Part shown: piece by piece, positions 16,588 to 28,070 of the stretch
Position numbering within the stretch: position 1 is the stretch's first letter
Layout: each line of letters opens with the position of its first letter
Program-made: the position numbers and the translations under genes
Notes under the pieces: generated by a model
Told to the model about the DNA's origin: nothing
Databases searched by the model: none
Seen by the model: the letters and a program-made list of their open reading frames with translations, nothing else
Assembly: GCA_021802775.1 (NCBI GenBank)
Contig: JAJZRJ010000031.1
Location: 1 to 33,225 of the forward strand
Source: Deltaproteobacteria bacterium
Lineage (GTDB): Bacteria > Desulfobacterota > Desulfobulbia > Desulfobulbales > Desulfurivibrionaceae
Reading direction: 5' to 3'
DNA length: 33,225 bases

Positions 16588-17829
16588 TCAGCGGCGGGTG
16601 GCGGTGATCTTGAGCTTGGCGTTGTTGACCCAGTGGAGCGGATTCTCCGGGGTGGTGCCGCGGCGGATCTCAAAGTGGAGCCCTTCGCCGACGAGCCCCT
16701 CCTGATCGCTCATGGTGGCAACGATCTCCCCGCGGTTCACCGGCTCTCCCTCCTTTTTGTGTAGTTCCCCCACCCGTGACATCAGGCTGAAGTAGTGGTC
16801 GCCATGGTCGATGATGACGATGGTGCCGTAGCCGCGGAGTATCCCGGCGTAGGCGATCGTGCCGCCATAAATCGCCCGGACCGGGGTGCCGGGTTCGGTC
16901 TTGATGTCGATGCCGTTCTGCACGGTGGCAAGGCCGAACCTGCCCTTGTTGCCGGCACCGAACCGGGTGGTGACCGCGCCGGCGACCGGCGGGTCGAGCC
17001 TCCCCTTGCTGGCGGCAAAGGCGCCGCCGGCAGACCGGCCTTTTTTCCCGCTGGCGTTGTTTTCTCTGATCGGCGCGGTCTTTTGGCGCTCCGTTGCCTG
17101 TCGCTTCAGCTTCTCCATGGTAACGTTGAGCTGCTGCGCCGCCGCCTCGATCTCCTCCAATGCGCGCTGGTAAAGCAGTTTTTCGGTCTTGACCCGCTTG
17201 AGCAGGACGGCGCGCTGGCCGCGGGTGTCGGCCAGACGTTCTTCCTGTTCCTTGACCCCAGCGATGGTGGCGACCAGTTCTTTTCTCCCTTGTTCCAGCG
17301 CGGCCTGGGCGGCGGCGATCTGGGTGATCTTGGCCCGGTATTCGCTGATCGCCTCCCGGTCGTACCGAATGAGACGGCGGAGGTATTCGTCGGAATTGAG
17401 CAGGTCGGGCAGCGAATTGCCGGTGAAAAGCACATTGAGCATGCCGGTGGGCCCCATCCGGTAGAACGCGGCCAGCCGTTGCTGGATATGGGCGCGGCTT
17501 CCTTCCTTGGCCACCTTGACGGTTTCGAGTTCCGCCTGTTTCTCGGCAAGCAGGTTTTCGTGGTTGGCCAGATCTGCCTGCATTGCCTTGAGCCGGGCGC
17601 GTTCCTGCCGCAGCGTGGCTTCCAGGGACTCCATCTCGGCCAACAGTCCTTCTTCTTTCTGGCGTGTCTTCTTCACCCGGGCGCGTTGGCCTTCGAGTCC
17701 CTGCTGGAGCCGCTCCATTTTCTTCCGCTGTTCGGCCAGCTGCCGCTCGACGGTGTCCGTTCCCCGGGCCGGCAGGGGCGCGGTCAGCAGCAGACAGAGG
17801 GCGATGGCCACGAAGGGAAGGTGTCTCAC
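16588..17829 (-). CDS. envC: EnvC-like murein hydrolase activator (LytM/M23 domain)
   Basis: 413 residues from GTG 17829, 11 bases after the ftsX stop. It has a signal peptide (about 1-23), a long coiled coil (about 25-265, rich in Lys, Glu and Gln) and a C-terminal LytM domain (about 295-410: NGIDIKTEPGTPVRAIYGG, YGTIVIIDHGDHYFSLMSR, GLHFEIRRG). The zinc ligands are broken. The His of the HxxxD motif is Asn (QNGID), and the first His of HxH is Gly (GLH). This is the state of EnvC, which does not cut peptidoglycan but activates amidases in response to FtsEX. Position directly behind ftsE-ftsX supports that role, with the coiled coil binding the periplasmic loop of FtsX. The partner amidase is not in the window. 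Confidence 0.88.
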   Translation of the reverse strand: MRHLPFVAIALCLLLTAPLPARGTDTVERQLAEQRKKMERLQQGLEGQRARVKKTRQKEEGLLAEMESLEATLRQERARLKAMQADLANHENLLAEKQAELETVKVAKEGSRAHIQQRLAAFYRMGPTGMLNVLFTGNSLPDLLNSDEYLRRLIRYDREAISEYRAKITQIAAAQAALEQGRKELVATIAGVKEQEERLADTRGQRAVLLKRVKTEKLLYQRALEEIEAAAQQLNVTMEKLKRQATERQKTAPIRENNASGKKGRSAGGAFAASKGRLDPPVAGAVTTRFGAGNKGRFGLATVQNGIDIKTEPGTPVRAIYGGTIAYAGILRGYGTIVIIDHGDHYFSLMSRVGELHKKEGEPVNRGEIVATMSDQEGLVGEGLHFEIRRGTTPENPLHWVNNAKLKITATRR

Positions 17830-17840
17830 GGCAACCCTAA

Positions 17841-18728
17841 CTAGACGCGAAGGAATTTACGGATGGAGACAATGGTACCGCCGGCACAGAGCAGGACGCT
17901 CACCCCCAGGATGATCGCCAGCATCATCGGCGAGAAGAAACGGAAATCGAAAAGGTGAAGGATGCCGGGGCCGCTGAATTTCTGCGTGGTCCAGGAGTAG
18001 AGATAATAGAGGGCCGCCAGGCCGAAACCGGAGCCGAGCAGGCCTTGGAGGATACCCTCGATAAGCAGCGGGCCGCGGATATAGGAGCTGCTTGCCCCGA
18101 GCAGCCGCAGGATTTCCAGTTCATCCTGACGGGCGATGACGGTCAGTCGGATGGTGTAAGAGACGATGAAGGTCATGCTGAGAATGAGCAACGCGCCGCT
18201 CATGAAGACGACGATCTGCAGCAGGTTGGTGAAGTAGCTGAAGCGTTGCAGCCAGGCGTGGCCGTACTGCACCTTGGCGGCAGAGGGCAGGGTGCGGAGG
18301 TAGCTGGCGAACTCCTCGATCCGGCTGAGATTCTTGAGGGTCTTCCTGGGCACGACCTCGATGGAGGGTGGCAGGAAACCGGGGCCAAGATCGGCCAGCA
18401 CGTCGCGGTCGTTGCCGAGCTGTTTGGCGAGCCGGTTGTATGCCTCCTGGCGGGAGACAAAGGTGATCTTCTCGACCTCGCCGAATTCGCGGATCTTGCG
18501 TTCGATCTGCGGTCGCAGCTCGGGCACCGGTTCATTGTCGAGATAGATGATGAGGCGGATGTCGTCGCCGAGCCGGTCGCTGGCGCGGAGCATGTTCATG
18601 TACACGAGAAAGAAGAAGGAGAAAATCAGCACCGAGAGCACCACCGTAATCAGGGTCATGATCTGGGTGCCCCAGGTCTGGAGGAAGTTGCGGCCTGCCT
18701 GGCGGAGGATCATGGCAAAGGGCTTCAT
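17841..18728 (-). CDS. ftsX: cell division ABC transporter membrane protein FtsX
   Basis: 295 residues. The ATG overlaps the ftsE stop by four bases (ATGA). A cytoplasmic N-terminus is followed by TM1 (about 21-43), a periplasmic loop of about 120 residues (DDIRLIIYLDNEPVP through VQYGHAWLQRF) and three more segments near 165-190, 215-245 and 265-290. This is the FtsX/MacB-type topology. FtsX relays ATP-driven change in FtsE to the periplasmic activator encoded next. YGHAWLQRF and ARQDELEILRLLGAS are characteristic of the family. Confidence 0.95.
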   Translation of the reverse strand: MKPFAMILRQAGRNFLQTWGTQIMTLITVVLSVLIFSFFFLVYMNMLRASDRLGDDIRLIIYLDNEPVPELRPQIERKIREFGEVEKITFVSRQEAYNRLAKQLGNDRDVLADLGPGFLPPSIEVVPRKTLKNLSRIEEFASYLRTLPSAAKVQYGHAWLQRFSYFTNLLQIVVFMSGALLILSMTFIVSYTIRLTVIARQDELEILRLLGASSSYIRGPLLIEGILQGLLGSGFGLAALYYLYSWTTQKFSGPGILHLFDFRFFSPMMLAIILGVSVLLCAGGTIVSIRKFLRV

Positions 18729-19621
18729 CGTCTCTCCTCCTCGTCCTCGCGCGCGCCGTCCGTTCCGGCATTGTTTTCATCATCCGCTGTCAGGGTGAAG
18801 TCGTCACCGGGATCGTCAGCCAAAATCAATTCAGTTTCAGTGGCGGAACCGGCATCGCCGGTCTCCAACTCCTCGGCGAGCCGGGTGATGGCAGCGTAAT
18901 CTAAGGAGGGGTATGCCTCGTCCGCCAGTTTTTTCGCCGCCGACTCGATGAGGGTGCCGTGGACCAGGCGAAGCACCCGGTGGTCGGTGTCGCGGTAAAT
19001 CGATTCGTCATGGGTGGCCACCACGATGGTGGAGCCCTCGGCGTTGAGGGTATTGAACAGTGCCACCACCCGTTCCGCCGCTGTGTCGTCAAGGTTGCCG
19101 GTGGGCTCGTCCGCCAGCAGCAACGGCGGCTTGTTGGCCGCGGCCCTGGCGAGCGCCACCCGCTGTTGTTCGCCGCGGGAGAGCTTGCCCACGAGTTTGT
19201 CCCGTTTGTCGGCAATGCCGAGGATCTCCAGCAGCTCTTCGGTGCGCTGTCTGATTTTCTGCCGACTCTGGTAGGTGACCTCCATGGCCATGGCGATGTT
19301 TTCGAGGGAGGTCTGTTTTGGCAGCAGCCGGAAATCCTGGTAGGCAACGCCTATTTTTTGACGCATCTTCTGGATGCCGGCGGGCCGCACCCGGGAAAGA
19401 TCGCGGCCCGCCACCTCCACCACGCCGCTGGTAGGGGCCTCGATGTTGCACATCAATTTGAGCATGGTGGTCTTGCCAGCGCCACTCATGCCGGTCAGAA
19501 AGAGCATCTCGCCGCGCACGACCGAGAGCGAGACTTCCTGCAGGGCCACCACGTCGGGCGGGTAGACCTTGGTTACCTTGATGAGTTCCACGACCGATCG
19601 GCCCGGGGTCTCTGTGATCAC
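18725..19621 (-). CDS. ftsE: cell division ATPase FtsE with an acidic C-terminal extension
   Basis: 298 residues from GTG 19621, with AAGGAG upstream. ATPase motifs: Walker A GMSGAGKTT (44-52), Q-loop in VAYQDF (Gln 95), Walker B LLADEPTGNLD and H-loop THD. The signature is LSRGEQQRV in place of LSGGEQQRV. FtsE is usually about 220 residues. Here a further 70 residues follow, very acidic (ETGDAGSATETE, DDENNAGTDGAREDEEERR) and probably disordered. It energises FtsX at the septum. The ftsE-ftsX-envC order is an operon with overlapping or near-overlapping genes. Confidence 0.95.
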   Translation of the reverse strand: MITETPGRSVVELIKVTKVYPPDVVALQEVSLSVVRGEMLFLTGMSGAGKTTMLKLMCNIEAPTSGVVEVAGRDLSRVRPAGIQKMRQKIGVAYQDFRLLPKQTSLENIAMAMEVTYQSRQKIRQRTEELLEILGIADKRDKLVGKLSRGEQQRVALARAAANKPPLLLADEPTGNLDDTAAERVVALFNTLNAEGSTIVVATHDESIYRDTDHRVLRLVHGTLIESAAKKLADEAYPSLDYAAITRLAEELETGDAGSATETELILADDPGDDFTLTADDENNAGTDGAREDEEERR

Positions 19622-19725
19622 AACGCGTCTCCTTGCTGGAACCTGGCGGACTGCCGTGGTTCTCTTTCCTTTTTAACGACTAACAGATGAATAATACAGA
19701 AAAAAAATTCCGTGATGAAAAAAAA

Positions 19726-19755
19726 TTGACACTTTTTTCCGGGCTGATGTATACC
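19726..19755 (+). promoter_or_regulatory. predicted sigma-70 promoter for the FleQ/FlrA-like regulator
   Basis: TTGACA (19726-19731), an 18-base spacer and TATACC (19750-19755), about 65 bases before the chosen start. Confidence 0.55.
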
Positions 19756-19819
19756 AGACAACATAACAGCCGAAATTCATTAAAAGAAAATGGCGCATTC
19801 GCGCATACTCCGAGGCCCC

Positions 19820-21196
<1,377 letters not shown>

Positions 21197-21228
21197 GGAT
21201 GCCGGATTTTTGACACGGATCGGAGTCG

Positions 21229-23298
21229 ATGGGGAAACGGTTTTTCCTTATAGTATGGTTGCTGCTGGTGGCGGCATGCCCAACGTGGGCAGCGGAGAGC
21301 GGCAACGCGCCGAGCGAGGGCGAGGCGCAGCAGCAGGCCGCGGCCCGGCCGGCGACGCCGGAGGAGGGTTTGTGGCAGGAGGCCACTGCTGCGGCCAAGG
21401 CGGCGAAGTGGGCCGAGGCGGCCGTCCTCTATCAGCGTCTGCATAAGGAATTTCCCAAGGCGGCCAAGGCGGAGGAGGCGTTGTGGCAGGCGGCGCAGCT
21501 TTCGAAAAAGGCGGCGGCCGAGGCCGCTGACCCCGACTGGGAGCAGGTGCGTAATCTCTTCCGGCTCTATGCCGCGGACTATCCCAAAGCCGCCCGTTAT
21601 CCCGAGGCCTATTTCGAGTTGGGCGTGGCCCATTATCACATGCGCTTCTTTCGGGAGGCTGCCACCTACTTCAAACTTTTCCAGCAGCGTTATCCGCAGT
21701 CGCCGTTGGTGCCTGCCGCCCAGTACTGGCAGGGCAGGACCCTGGCGGAGGTCGGTCGGCTGGATGAGGCCATCGGGGTCTTTCAGAAGGCGGTGCAGAG
21801 CGCGGATGAAAAACAGCGGACCCTGGCGTTGGTCGGCATCGGCAAGGCGTATGTGGCGAAGAAGGAGTACGCCAAGGCGGTCGAGACCTTCGAGGGATTG
21901 CTGGCCAAGGCGCCGCGGACCGGGTTGGATGATCCCGAGCCGCTGTTTTTTCTGGGCATGGCCTATCTCAAAACCGGCAAGGAGGCCGAGGGGCAGCGCC
22001 ATCTTTTTCATTTCGTCAATCTGGCGCCGCAGTCGCCCCGCCGTTTCGAAGTGTTCCACGAACTGGGCGACAGTTTCCATCGCCAGGGCGATGACGCCAC
22101 GGCCCAAAAGCTCTATGCCAAGGTGGTAGAGGATGGAGAGCCGGGCAGCCGGGCGGTGATCCTCTCCCGGTTCCGGCAAACCGAGTATCTTGATGACCCC
22201 GGCCGTAAGCTTGCGAGCTGGCAGCGCCGGCGCGATCTGAACGACCCGGAGGGCGACAAGCTCTATCAGGAGGTGCTGGAGAAGTATCGCCAGGAACCCA
22301 TTGCCCAGGATGCGCGCCATGGCCTGTTCCTGCGCTATCGTGCCCGGGGCAATTACGACCAGGCCACGGAAATGGGGCGGAGCTTCTTGCGCAATGATCC
22401 GCCTGGTCCGAACCCCGGCGAGGAGGGCGATGTCGGCGCCGAGGTTATGGTGGCCATGGTTGAAGAATTACTGAAGCGCGGTCAGTATAAGGAGATCCAG
22501 AAGCTCTACCAGACCGAGGCAGGTCATGTGGAAAAATCCGTCCAGGGCCGGCTGCGGTATCTGGTCGGCCAGGCCTTCCAGGCCCTGGATCGGAACGATC
22601 AGGCCGCGGCACTCTATTACCGGGCCACGGCCTTTCCGCTCTCCGATGCGGACAAGCTCGATCTCTATGCCCGCCGTGCCCACGTCTATCTGGCCCAGAA
22701 GGATCTCACCGCGGCCGAGCGGCTGCTGGAGCATCTGCGCAAAAGCTATGCCGGCACCGAGGAATTGGGCGAGGTCCTCTATTACAGCGGCCGGCTCCGT
22801 GAAGAACAGAAGCGCTTCGGCGAGGCCCTGGCCTATTTTGACCAGGCGTTGCCGCAACTGAGCCAGCCGGAGAAGAAACAGCTCTGCGGCGAGGGACGCC
22901 TGCGGATGTTGTTTGAGGTCAAGCGTTTTCCCGAGATGCTGGTCAGCCTCGATGTCTACCGGAATGAGGGCTGGCTCAGCGCCACGGCGCTGCAGGGCTG
23001 GTACCGGAAGGTGGGCGATATGCTGCGCCGGGAAAAACGGACCAGGGAGACCATCAAGGCGTATCTCGGCGCCGTGGGCGAGAAGATGCCCCAGGATGGC
23101 GGCGTGGCCCAGGGGGTCCATCTGCATCTCGGCGATCTGCTGGTGCAGTTGGGGGAATTCGACCAGGGGCGCGACCATTTCCGCAAGGCGCAGACCGGCG
23201 CCGATCCGTATCTCAAGAAGCTTGCCGAAGAGCGCCTGAACCAGTTGGAAATCGACCGTTCGCTCACGGTTCTGAAACCACTTTTGCGCAAGAAGTGA
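21229..23298 (+). CDS. exported TPR-repeat protein
   Basis: 689 residues, 32 bases after the regulator gene and probably co-transcribed. The N-terminus is a signal sequence. Cys 17 in LVAAC fits a lipobox, but a normal cleavage after WA is also possible. The rest is built of tetratricopeptide-like helical pairs of about 34 residues (YPEAYFELGVAHYHMRFFREA, AAQYWQGRTLAEVGRLDEA, LGDLLVQLGEFDQGRDHFR), of the kind found in BamD/YbgF-like periplasmic scaffolds. No enzyme motif is seen. The setting between two flagellar regulators suggests a role in the flagellum or envelope (compare TPR proteins of deltaproteobacterial motility loci), but the partner is unknown. Confidence 0.85.
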   Translation: MGKRFFLIVWLLLVAACPTWAAESGNAPSEGEAQQQAAARPATPEEGLWQEATAAAKAAKWAEAAVLYQRLHKEFPKAAKAEEALWQAAQLSKKAAAEAADPDWEQVRNLFRLYAADYPKAARYPEAYFELGVAHYHMRFFREAATYFKLFQQRYPQSPLVPAAQYWQGRTLAEVGRLDEAIGVFQKAVQSADEKQRTLALVGIGKAYVAKKEYAKAVETFEGLLAKAPRTGLDDPEPLFFLGMAYLKTGKEAEGQRHLFHFVNLAPQSPRRFEVFHELGDSFHRQGDDATAQKLYAKVVEDGEPGSRAVILSRFRQTEYLDDPGRKLASWQRRRDLNDPEGDKLYQEVLEKYRQEPIAQDARHGLFLRYRARGNYDQATEMGRSFLRNDPPGPNPGEEGDVGAEVMVAMVEELLKRGQYKEIQKLYQTEAGHVEKSVQGRLRYLVGQAFQALDRNDQAAALYYRATAFPLSDADKLDLYARRAHVYLAQKDLTAAERLLEHLRKSYAGTEELGEVLYYSGRLREEQKRFGEALAYFDQALPQLSQPEKKQLCGEGRLRMLFEVKRFPEMLVSLDVYRNEGWLSATALQGWYRKVGDMLRREKRTRETIKAYLGAVGEKMPQDGGVAQGVHLHLGDLLVQLGEFDQGRDHFRKAQTGADPYLKKLAEERLNQLEIDRSLTVLKPLLRKK

Positions 23299-23307
23299 GA
23301 GCGTCGC

Positions 23308-23502
23308 GTGCCGCAACCACGAATGGCCCCCTTTTTTGGTAATACCGCTGACCACCCGCGGGAGTTTTTGTTCGCCAGGCTGGAGAGCATGCCGGAGGGC
23401 GGGGTGGTCCGGGTGGAGAGCGAGCCGGGAAAGGGGTCACTCTTTACCGTCCTGCCGCCCTGTGCCAAGCAGGACGTTGCCTGGAAACCGCAAAGCAATT
23501 GA
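23308..23502 (+). pseudogene. C-terminal fragment of a sensor histidine kinase
   Basis: A 64-codon open frame with GTG start. GGVVRVESEPGKGSLFTVLP is the typical last strand region (after the G2 box) of a HATPase_c domain. All earlier parts (sensor, H-box, N-box, G1) are missing; upstream residues such as PFFGNTADHPREF do not form a kinase. It sits directly before a response regulator, exactly where an FlrB-like kinase gene is expected, so it is most likely the remains of that gene after an internal deletion. Short-protein function is possible but unsupported. Confidence 0.6.
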
Positions 23503-23511
23503 GACACGACC

Positions 23512-24942
<1,431 letters not shown>

Positions 24943-25013
24943 TTTTCCGCCTTTTTCTCCCTCTGCCTCGCCTATCCCTCTTTCCTTTTAATCCGCTCCC
25001 TCTTTTTTTTTGT

Positions 25014-25029
25014 TGGCATCGTATTTGCA
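25014..25029 (+). promoter_or_regulatory. sigma-54 (-24/-12) promoter of the flagellar operon
   Basis: TGGCATCGTATTTGCA: GG at 25015-25016 and GC at 25027-25028, exactly 10 bases between them, close to the consensus TGGCACG-N4-TTGCA. It lies 44 bases before the flgB start, behind an A+T/C-rich stretch. Confidence 0.88.
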
Positions 25030-25072
25030 TTAAATTCCGGCAACGGTCTATACCCGAGCCATGGAGGTCACC

Positions 25073-25459
25073 ATGCCAATCAACAAATTGTACGGCGGCA
25101 GCATCGCCGCGATGCGACAGGCGCTTGATCTGCGCCTGGAAAAACAGGGCTTGATCCAGTCGAATATCGCCAATCAGGAGACCCCTGGTTACATCGCCCA
25201 GGATTTCTCCTTTGCCAAGGTCATGGAGCGGACCATGGCCGGCGTGGGCGATCTGAACCGCACGCATGCCAAACATTTGACGGTTGATCCGGTGGAGGCG
25301 ACCAAGAGCGGAGAGTATGCCAAGGAAGCGCGGCCGGTCGATCTCGACGAGGAAATGGTCAAACTCTCGGAAAACCAACTCATGTATCAGGTAACCACGC
25401 GACTCATTGCCAAGAAATTTGAGGGGTTGCGGTACGCCATCGACGAAGGAGGCAAATAA
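25073..25459 (+). CDS. flgB: flagellar basal-body proximal rod protein FlgB
   Basis: 128 residues. The start at 25073 (MPINKLYGG) has GGAGG just upstream; the ATG at 25061 overlaps that site. The N-terminal rod motif SNIANQETPGYIAQDFSF and the C-terminal helix (MVKLSENQLMYQVTTRLIAKKFEGLRYAI) that stacks in the rod are both present. It is the first gene after the sigma-54 promoter and is followed by flgC after 3 bases. Confidence 0.97.
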   Translation: MPINKLYGGSIAAMRQALDLRLEKQGLIQSNIANQETPGYIAQDFSFAKVMERTMAGVGDLNRTHAKHLTVDPVEATKSGEYAKEARPVDLDEEMVKLSENQLMYQVTTRLIAKKFEGLRYAIDEGGK

Positions 25460-25462
25460 GCC

Positions 25463-25897
25463 ATGGATGAACTGACTGCCATGCACATCAGCGGTTCCGC
25501 CCTCAAGGCGGAACGGGCGCGATTGAATATCGCGGCCATGAACCTGGCCAATGCCAATACCACCCGCACGCTGGAAGGGGGGCCCTACAAGGCCAAATCG
25601 GTGATCTTTGCCGCCAAGCCGCTGGAAGGCAGCTTCCGCGACACCCTGAATTCCACGGCGGAAAAGCTGCGCACGGTGGAGGTGGCCCGGGTCGTCGAGG
25701 ACAAGGCACCCTTTACGGAGGTCTTCGATCCCTCGCATCCGGATGCCGATGCCAATGGCATTGTCCGGATGCCCAATGTCAACGTGGCGGAGCAGATGGT
25801 CGATATGATGAGTGCCAAGCGCTCCTATGAAGCCAACGTCACCGCCCTCGATGCCGTCAAAAACATGGCACTGCGGGCGCTGGACATCGGCCGTTAA
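25463..25897 (+). CDS. flgC: flagellar basal-body rod protein FlgC
   Basis: 144 residues, standard length. The N-terminal motif RLNIAAMNLANANTTRT, the central SGAL-like loop region, and the C-terminal VNVAEQMVDMMSAKRSYEAN that packs against the other rod proteins identify it. GGAGG lies in the last codons of flgB, so the two are translated together. It joins FlgB, FlgF and FlgG to form the rod through the periplasm. Confidence 0.97.
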   Translation: MDELTAMHISGSALKAERARLNIAAMNLANANTTRTLEGGPYKAKSVIFAAKPLEGSFRDTLNSTAEKLRTVEVARVVEDKAPFTEVFDPSHPDADANGIVRMPNVNVAEQMVDMMSAKRSYEANVTALDAVKNMALRALDIGR

Positions 25898-25957
25898 CCG
25901 CTAACCGGGAACCGGTGGGCCTCAAGCCGTTTCCATTGTCTCTAAAGGAGTGGCATC

Positions 25958-26260
25958 ATGAAGGAAGTCTCTCTTTCGACCATCGCCGCCCCGGCCGGCC
26001 TTGCCGCGCCGCGGCCCGGGACGGCTGCCGGTTCGGCGGCCGGGGGCTTCGGCGAGGTGCTCAACCAGGCCGTTGCCTCGGTGAATACCCAGTTGGGCCA
26101 GGCGGATGCCCTTGCCCAGGGGCTGGCCAGCGGCCAGCACGCCAATATTCACGAGACCATGATCGCCGCCGAGCAGGCAGGCATCTCCTTCCGGCTCATG
26201 ACCCGGGTCCAGCAGAAGGTGCTTGAGGCCTATCAGGAAATCATGCGGATGCAACTCTAA
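25958..26260 (+). CDS. fliE: flagellar hook-basal body protein FliE
   Basis: 100 residues. AAAGGAG lies 7 bases before the ATG. Features: a variable Ala/Gly-rich N-terminus, then FGEVLNQAVASVNTQLGQADALAQ and the conserved end IHETMIAAEQAGISFRLMTRVQQKVLEAYQEIMRMQL. FliE links the MS ring to the rod and is the first rod substrate exported. A 156-base repeat element starts directly at its stop codon. Confidence 0.96.
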   Translation: MKEVSLSTIAAPAGLAAPRPGTAAGSAAGGFGEVLNQAVASVNTQLGQADALAQGLASGQHANIHETMIAAEQAGISFRLMTRVQQKVLEAYQEIMRMQL

Positions 26261-26416
26261 CAGGATGTTGAAAAAGTCATCCATGATCTTTTTCAACGAC
26301 GAACTCGCAGAAGTGAATTCCGCGAGTTCTCACAATTCCGGCGAGTTACGACTCGCGGAATTGGCGCCCCATCCCTGGGGCGCCGCAGGCTGTCGACAAA
26401 CAAGTTTTCAACAGCC
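26261..26416. repeat. small inverted-repeat element, copy a (between fliE and fliF)
   Basis: 156 bases with ends CAGGATGTTGAAAA and TTTTCAACAGCC. Internal palindromes (a GGCGCCCCA/TGGGGCGCC stem; AATTCCGCGAGT with ACTCGCGGAATT) promise a highly folded RNA. It is the reverse orientation of the copy at 31268-31361. Non-coding. Confidence 0.8.
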
Positions 26417-26448
26417 TCTCAATCCCGCGTTTGCTCTAAGGGGGACGT

Positions 26449-28065
26449 ATGGCAGGGCCTAAGGAGATTTTCGCGCAGTTTGTTTCGGTCTTCCGGGGAT
26501 TGACCCTGGTCCAGAAACTGGTAGCCCTTGCGGTGGTGGCGGTGGTGGTGGGCGGGCTCATCGCCATTACCACGGTGGGCGGTGAGGCTACCGGCGAGTA
26601 CAAGGTGCTTTTTTCCGGCCTGACCCAGGAGGATGCCGCCGAGGTGGTCAATCGCCTGAAGGAGCAGCGGATCGCCTACAAGCTCTCCGGGGATGGCGGC
26701 GCGATCATGGTGCCGGCCAGCCAGGTCTATGAGGTGCGGCTGAATCTGGCCGGTCAGGGGTTGCCCCGCGGCGGCGGAGTCGGCTTCGAGGTCTTTGATC
26801 AGACCAGCCTCGGCACCACCGATTTCGTTCAGCGTCTCAACTACCAGCGGGCGCTCCAAGGAGAGCTGGCCCGCACCATCCGGCAGTTTCAGCAGGTGCT
26901 GGAGGCCCGCGTCCACATTGCCACCCCCAAGGAGTCGGTCTTTGTCGAGGATGAAAAACCGGTGACCGCCTCGGTGAGCGTCAAGTTGCGGGGCCGCGAG
27001 CAGCTTTCCCAGCATCAGGTGCAGAGCATCGTCAATCTGGTGGCCTGCGCGGTGCCCGGCCTCACCCCGGAGAATATCACCCTGGTCGATACTGCCGGCC
27101 GGTTGCTCTACCGCAAGAGCAGCGAGCAGGGCGGGGTGCTTTCCGGCAATCAGCTGGAATATCAATTCAAGGTGGAGGATACCCTGCGCAAGAAGGTCGA
27201 GTCCATGCTGGAAGAGGTGGTGGGCATTGGCAGGGTACGGGCCAGCGTCACCGCCGACATCGACTTCAATCGCAAGGAGGTGACCGAGGAGAATTTCGAT
27301 CCCGAGGCCCAGGTGGTGCGCAGCGAGCAGACGCTCACCGAGGAGGATCAGCGCGGCGGGCCGTCGCCCCAGGGGATTCCAGGCGCCAAGGGCGAGCTGG
27401 CCACCTTTGCCGAGTCCGGCGAGGGCGCGGGGCAGGGGGGTGCCTACAAACGCAGCAATGCGACCCGCAATTACGAGATCAGCCGGCAGACCAGGCACGT
27501 CCAGGAACCGGGTGGGACGGTGAAACGGCTCTCGGTGGCGGTCATGGTCGATGGTACCTACGACAAGAGCGTTGACAAGGAAAAGGGCACCAGCCTAAAA
27601 TATAAGCCAAGAAACCCCGAGGAAATGCAGTATTTCGAAAAGCTGGTCAGGAACGCCATCGGCTACAGCGAGGAGCGGGGCGATCAGGTCGAGGTGGCCA
27701 GCATGGCCTTTGCCCTCTCCGCCATGGCCGAGCCTGAACCCGCTGCCCTCGAGAAATGGCGCGAGGTCATGGAGTGGCTGGCCATGCCGATCGTCTATCT
27801 GCTCATCGCCGTCGGTGTCCTCCTCTTTGTGATCAAGCCTTTTTTCCGGATACTGACCACCAAGCAGCTTGAGGGCCGGAGAACGGCCGAGCGGGTCGAG
27901 GGCGGCCACTATGTGGCAGGCGCGGGGGGTGGTCCGGACGAAGAAGAGGATTTGTCCTTGTCGCCCAAAGGGCTTACCGATCAGGAAAGGATCTACCGGC
28001 TGGCGCAGAGCGATCCGGACCGCGCCGCCGATCTGGTCCGCCGCTGGCTGCGTGAAGGAGCCTGA
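26449..28065 (+). CDS. fliF: flagellar MS-ring protein FliF
   Basis: 538 residues, normal for the family. TM1 is at about 22-41 and TM2 at about 446-464, with the large periplasmic ring-building part between (YKVLFSGLTQEDAAEVVNRL, DQTSLGTTDFVQRLNYQRAL, ARVHIATPKESVFVE, ASVSVKLRG). The C-terminal tail ends SDPDRAADLVRRWL, the segment that binds FliG. AAGGGGG lies just before the ATG. FliF is the base on which the motor and export apparatus are built. fliG starts 5 bases after its stop. Confidence 0.97.
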   Translation: MAGPKEIFAQFVSVFRGLTLVQKLVALAVVAVVVGGLIAITTVGGEATGEYKVLFSGLTQEDAAEVVNRLKEQRIAYKLSGDGGAIMVPASQVYEVRLNLAGQGLPRGGGVGFEVFDQTSLGTTDFVQRLNYQRALQGELARTIRQFQQVLEARVHIATPKESVFVEDEKPVTASVSVKLRGREQLSQHQVQSIVNLVACAVPGLTPENITLVDTAGRLLYRKSSEQGGVLSGNQLEYQFKVEDTLRKKVESMLEEVVGIGRVRASVTADIDFNRKEVTEENFDPEAQVVRSEQTLTEEDQRGGPSPQGIPGAKGELATFAESGEGAGQGGAYKRSNATRNYEISRQTRHVQEPGGTVKRLSVAVMVDGTYDKSVDKEKGTSLKYKPRNPEEMQYFEKLVRNAIGYSEERGDQVEVASMAFALSAMAEPEPAALEKWREVMEWLAMPIVYLLIAVGVLLFVIKPFFRILTTKQLEGRRTAERVEGGHYVAGAGGGPDEEEDLSLSPKGLTDQERIYRLAQSDPDRAADLVRRWLREGA

Positions 28066-28070
28066 GAGCC

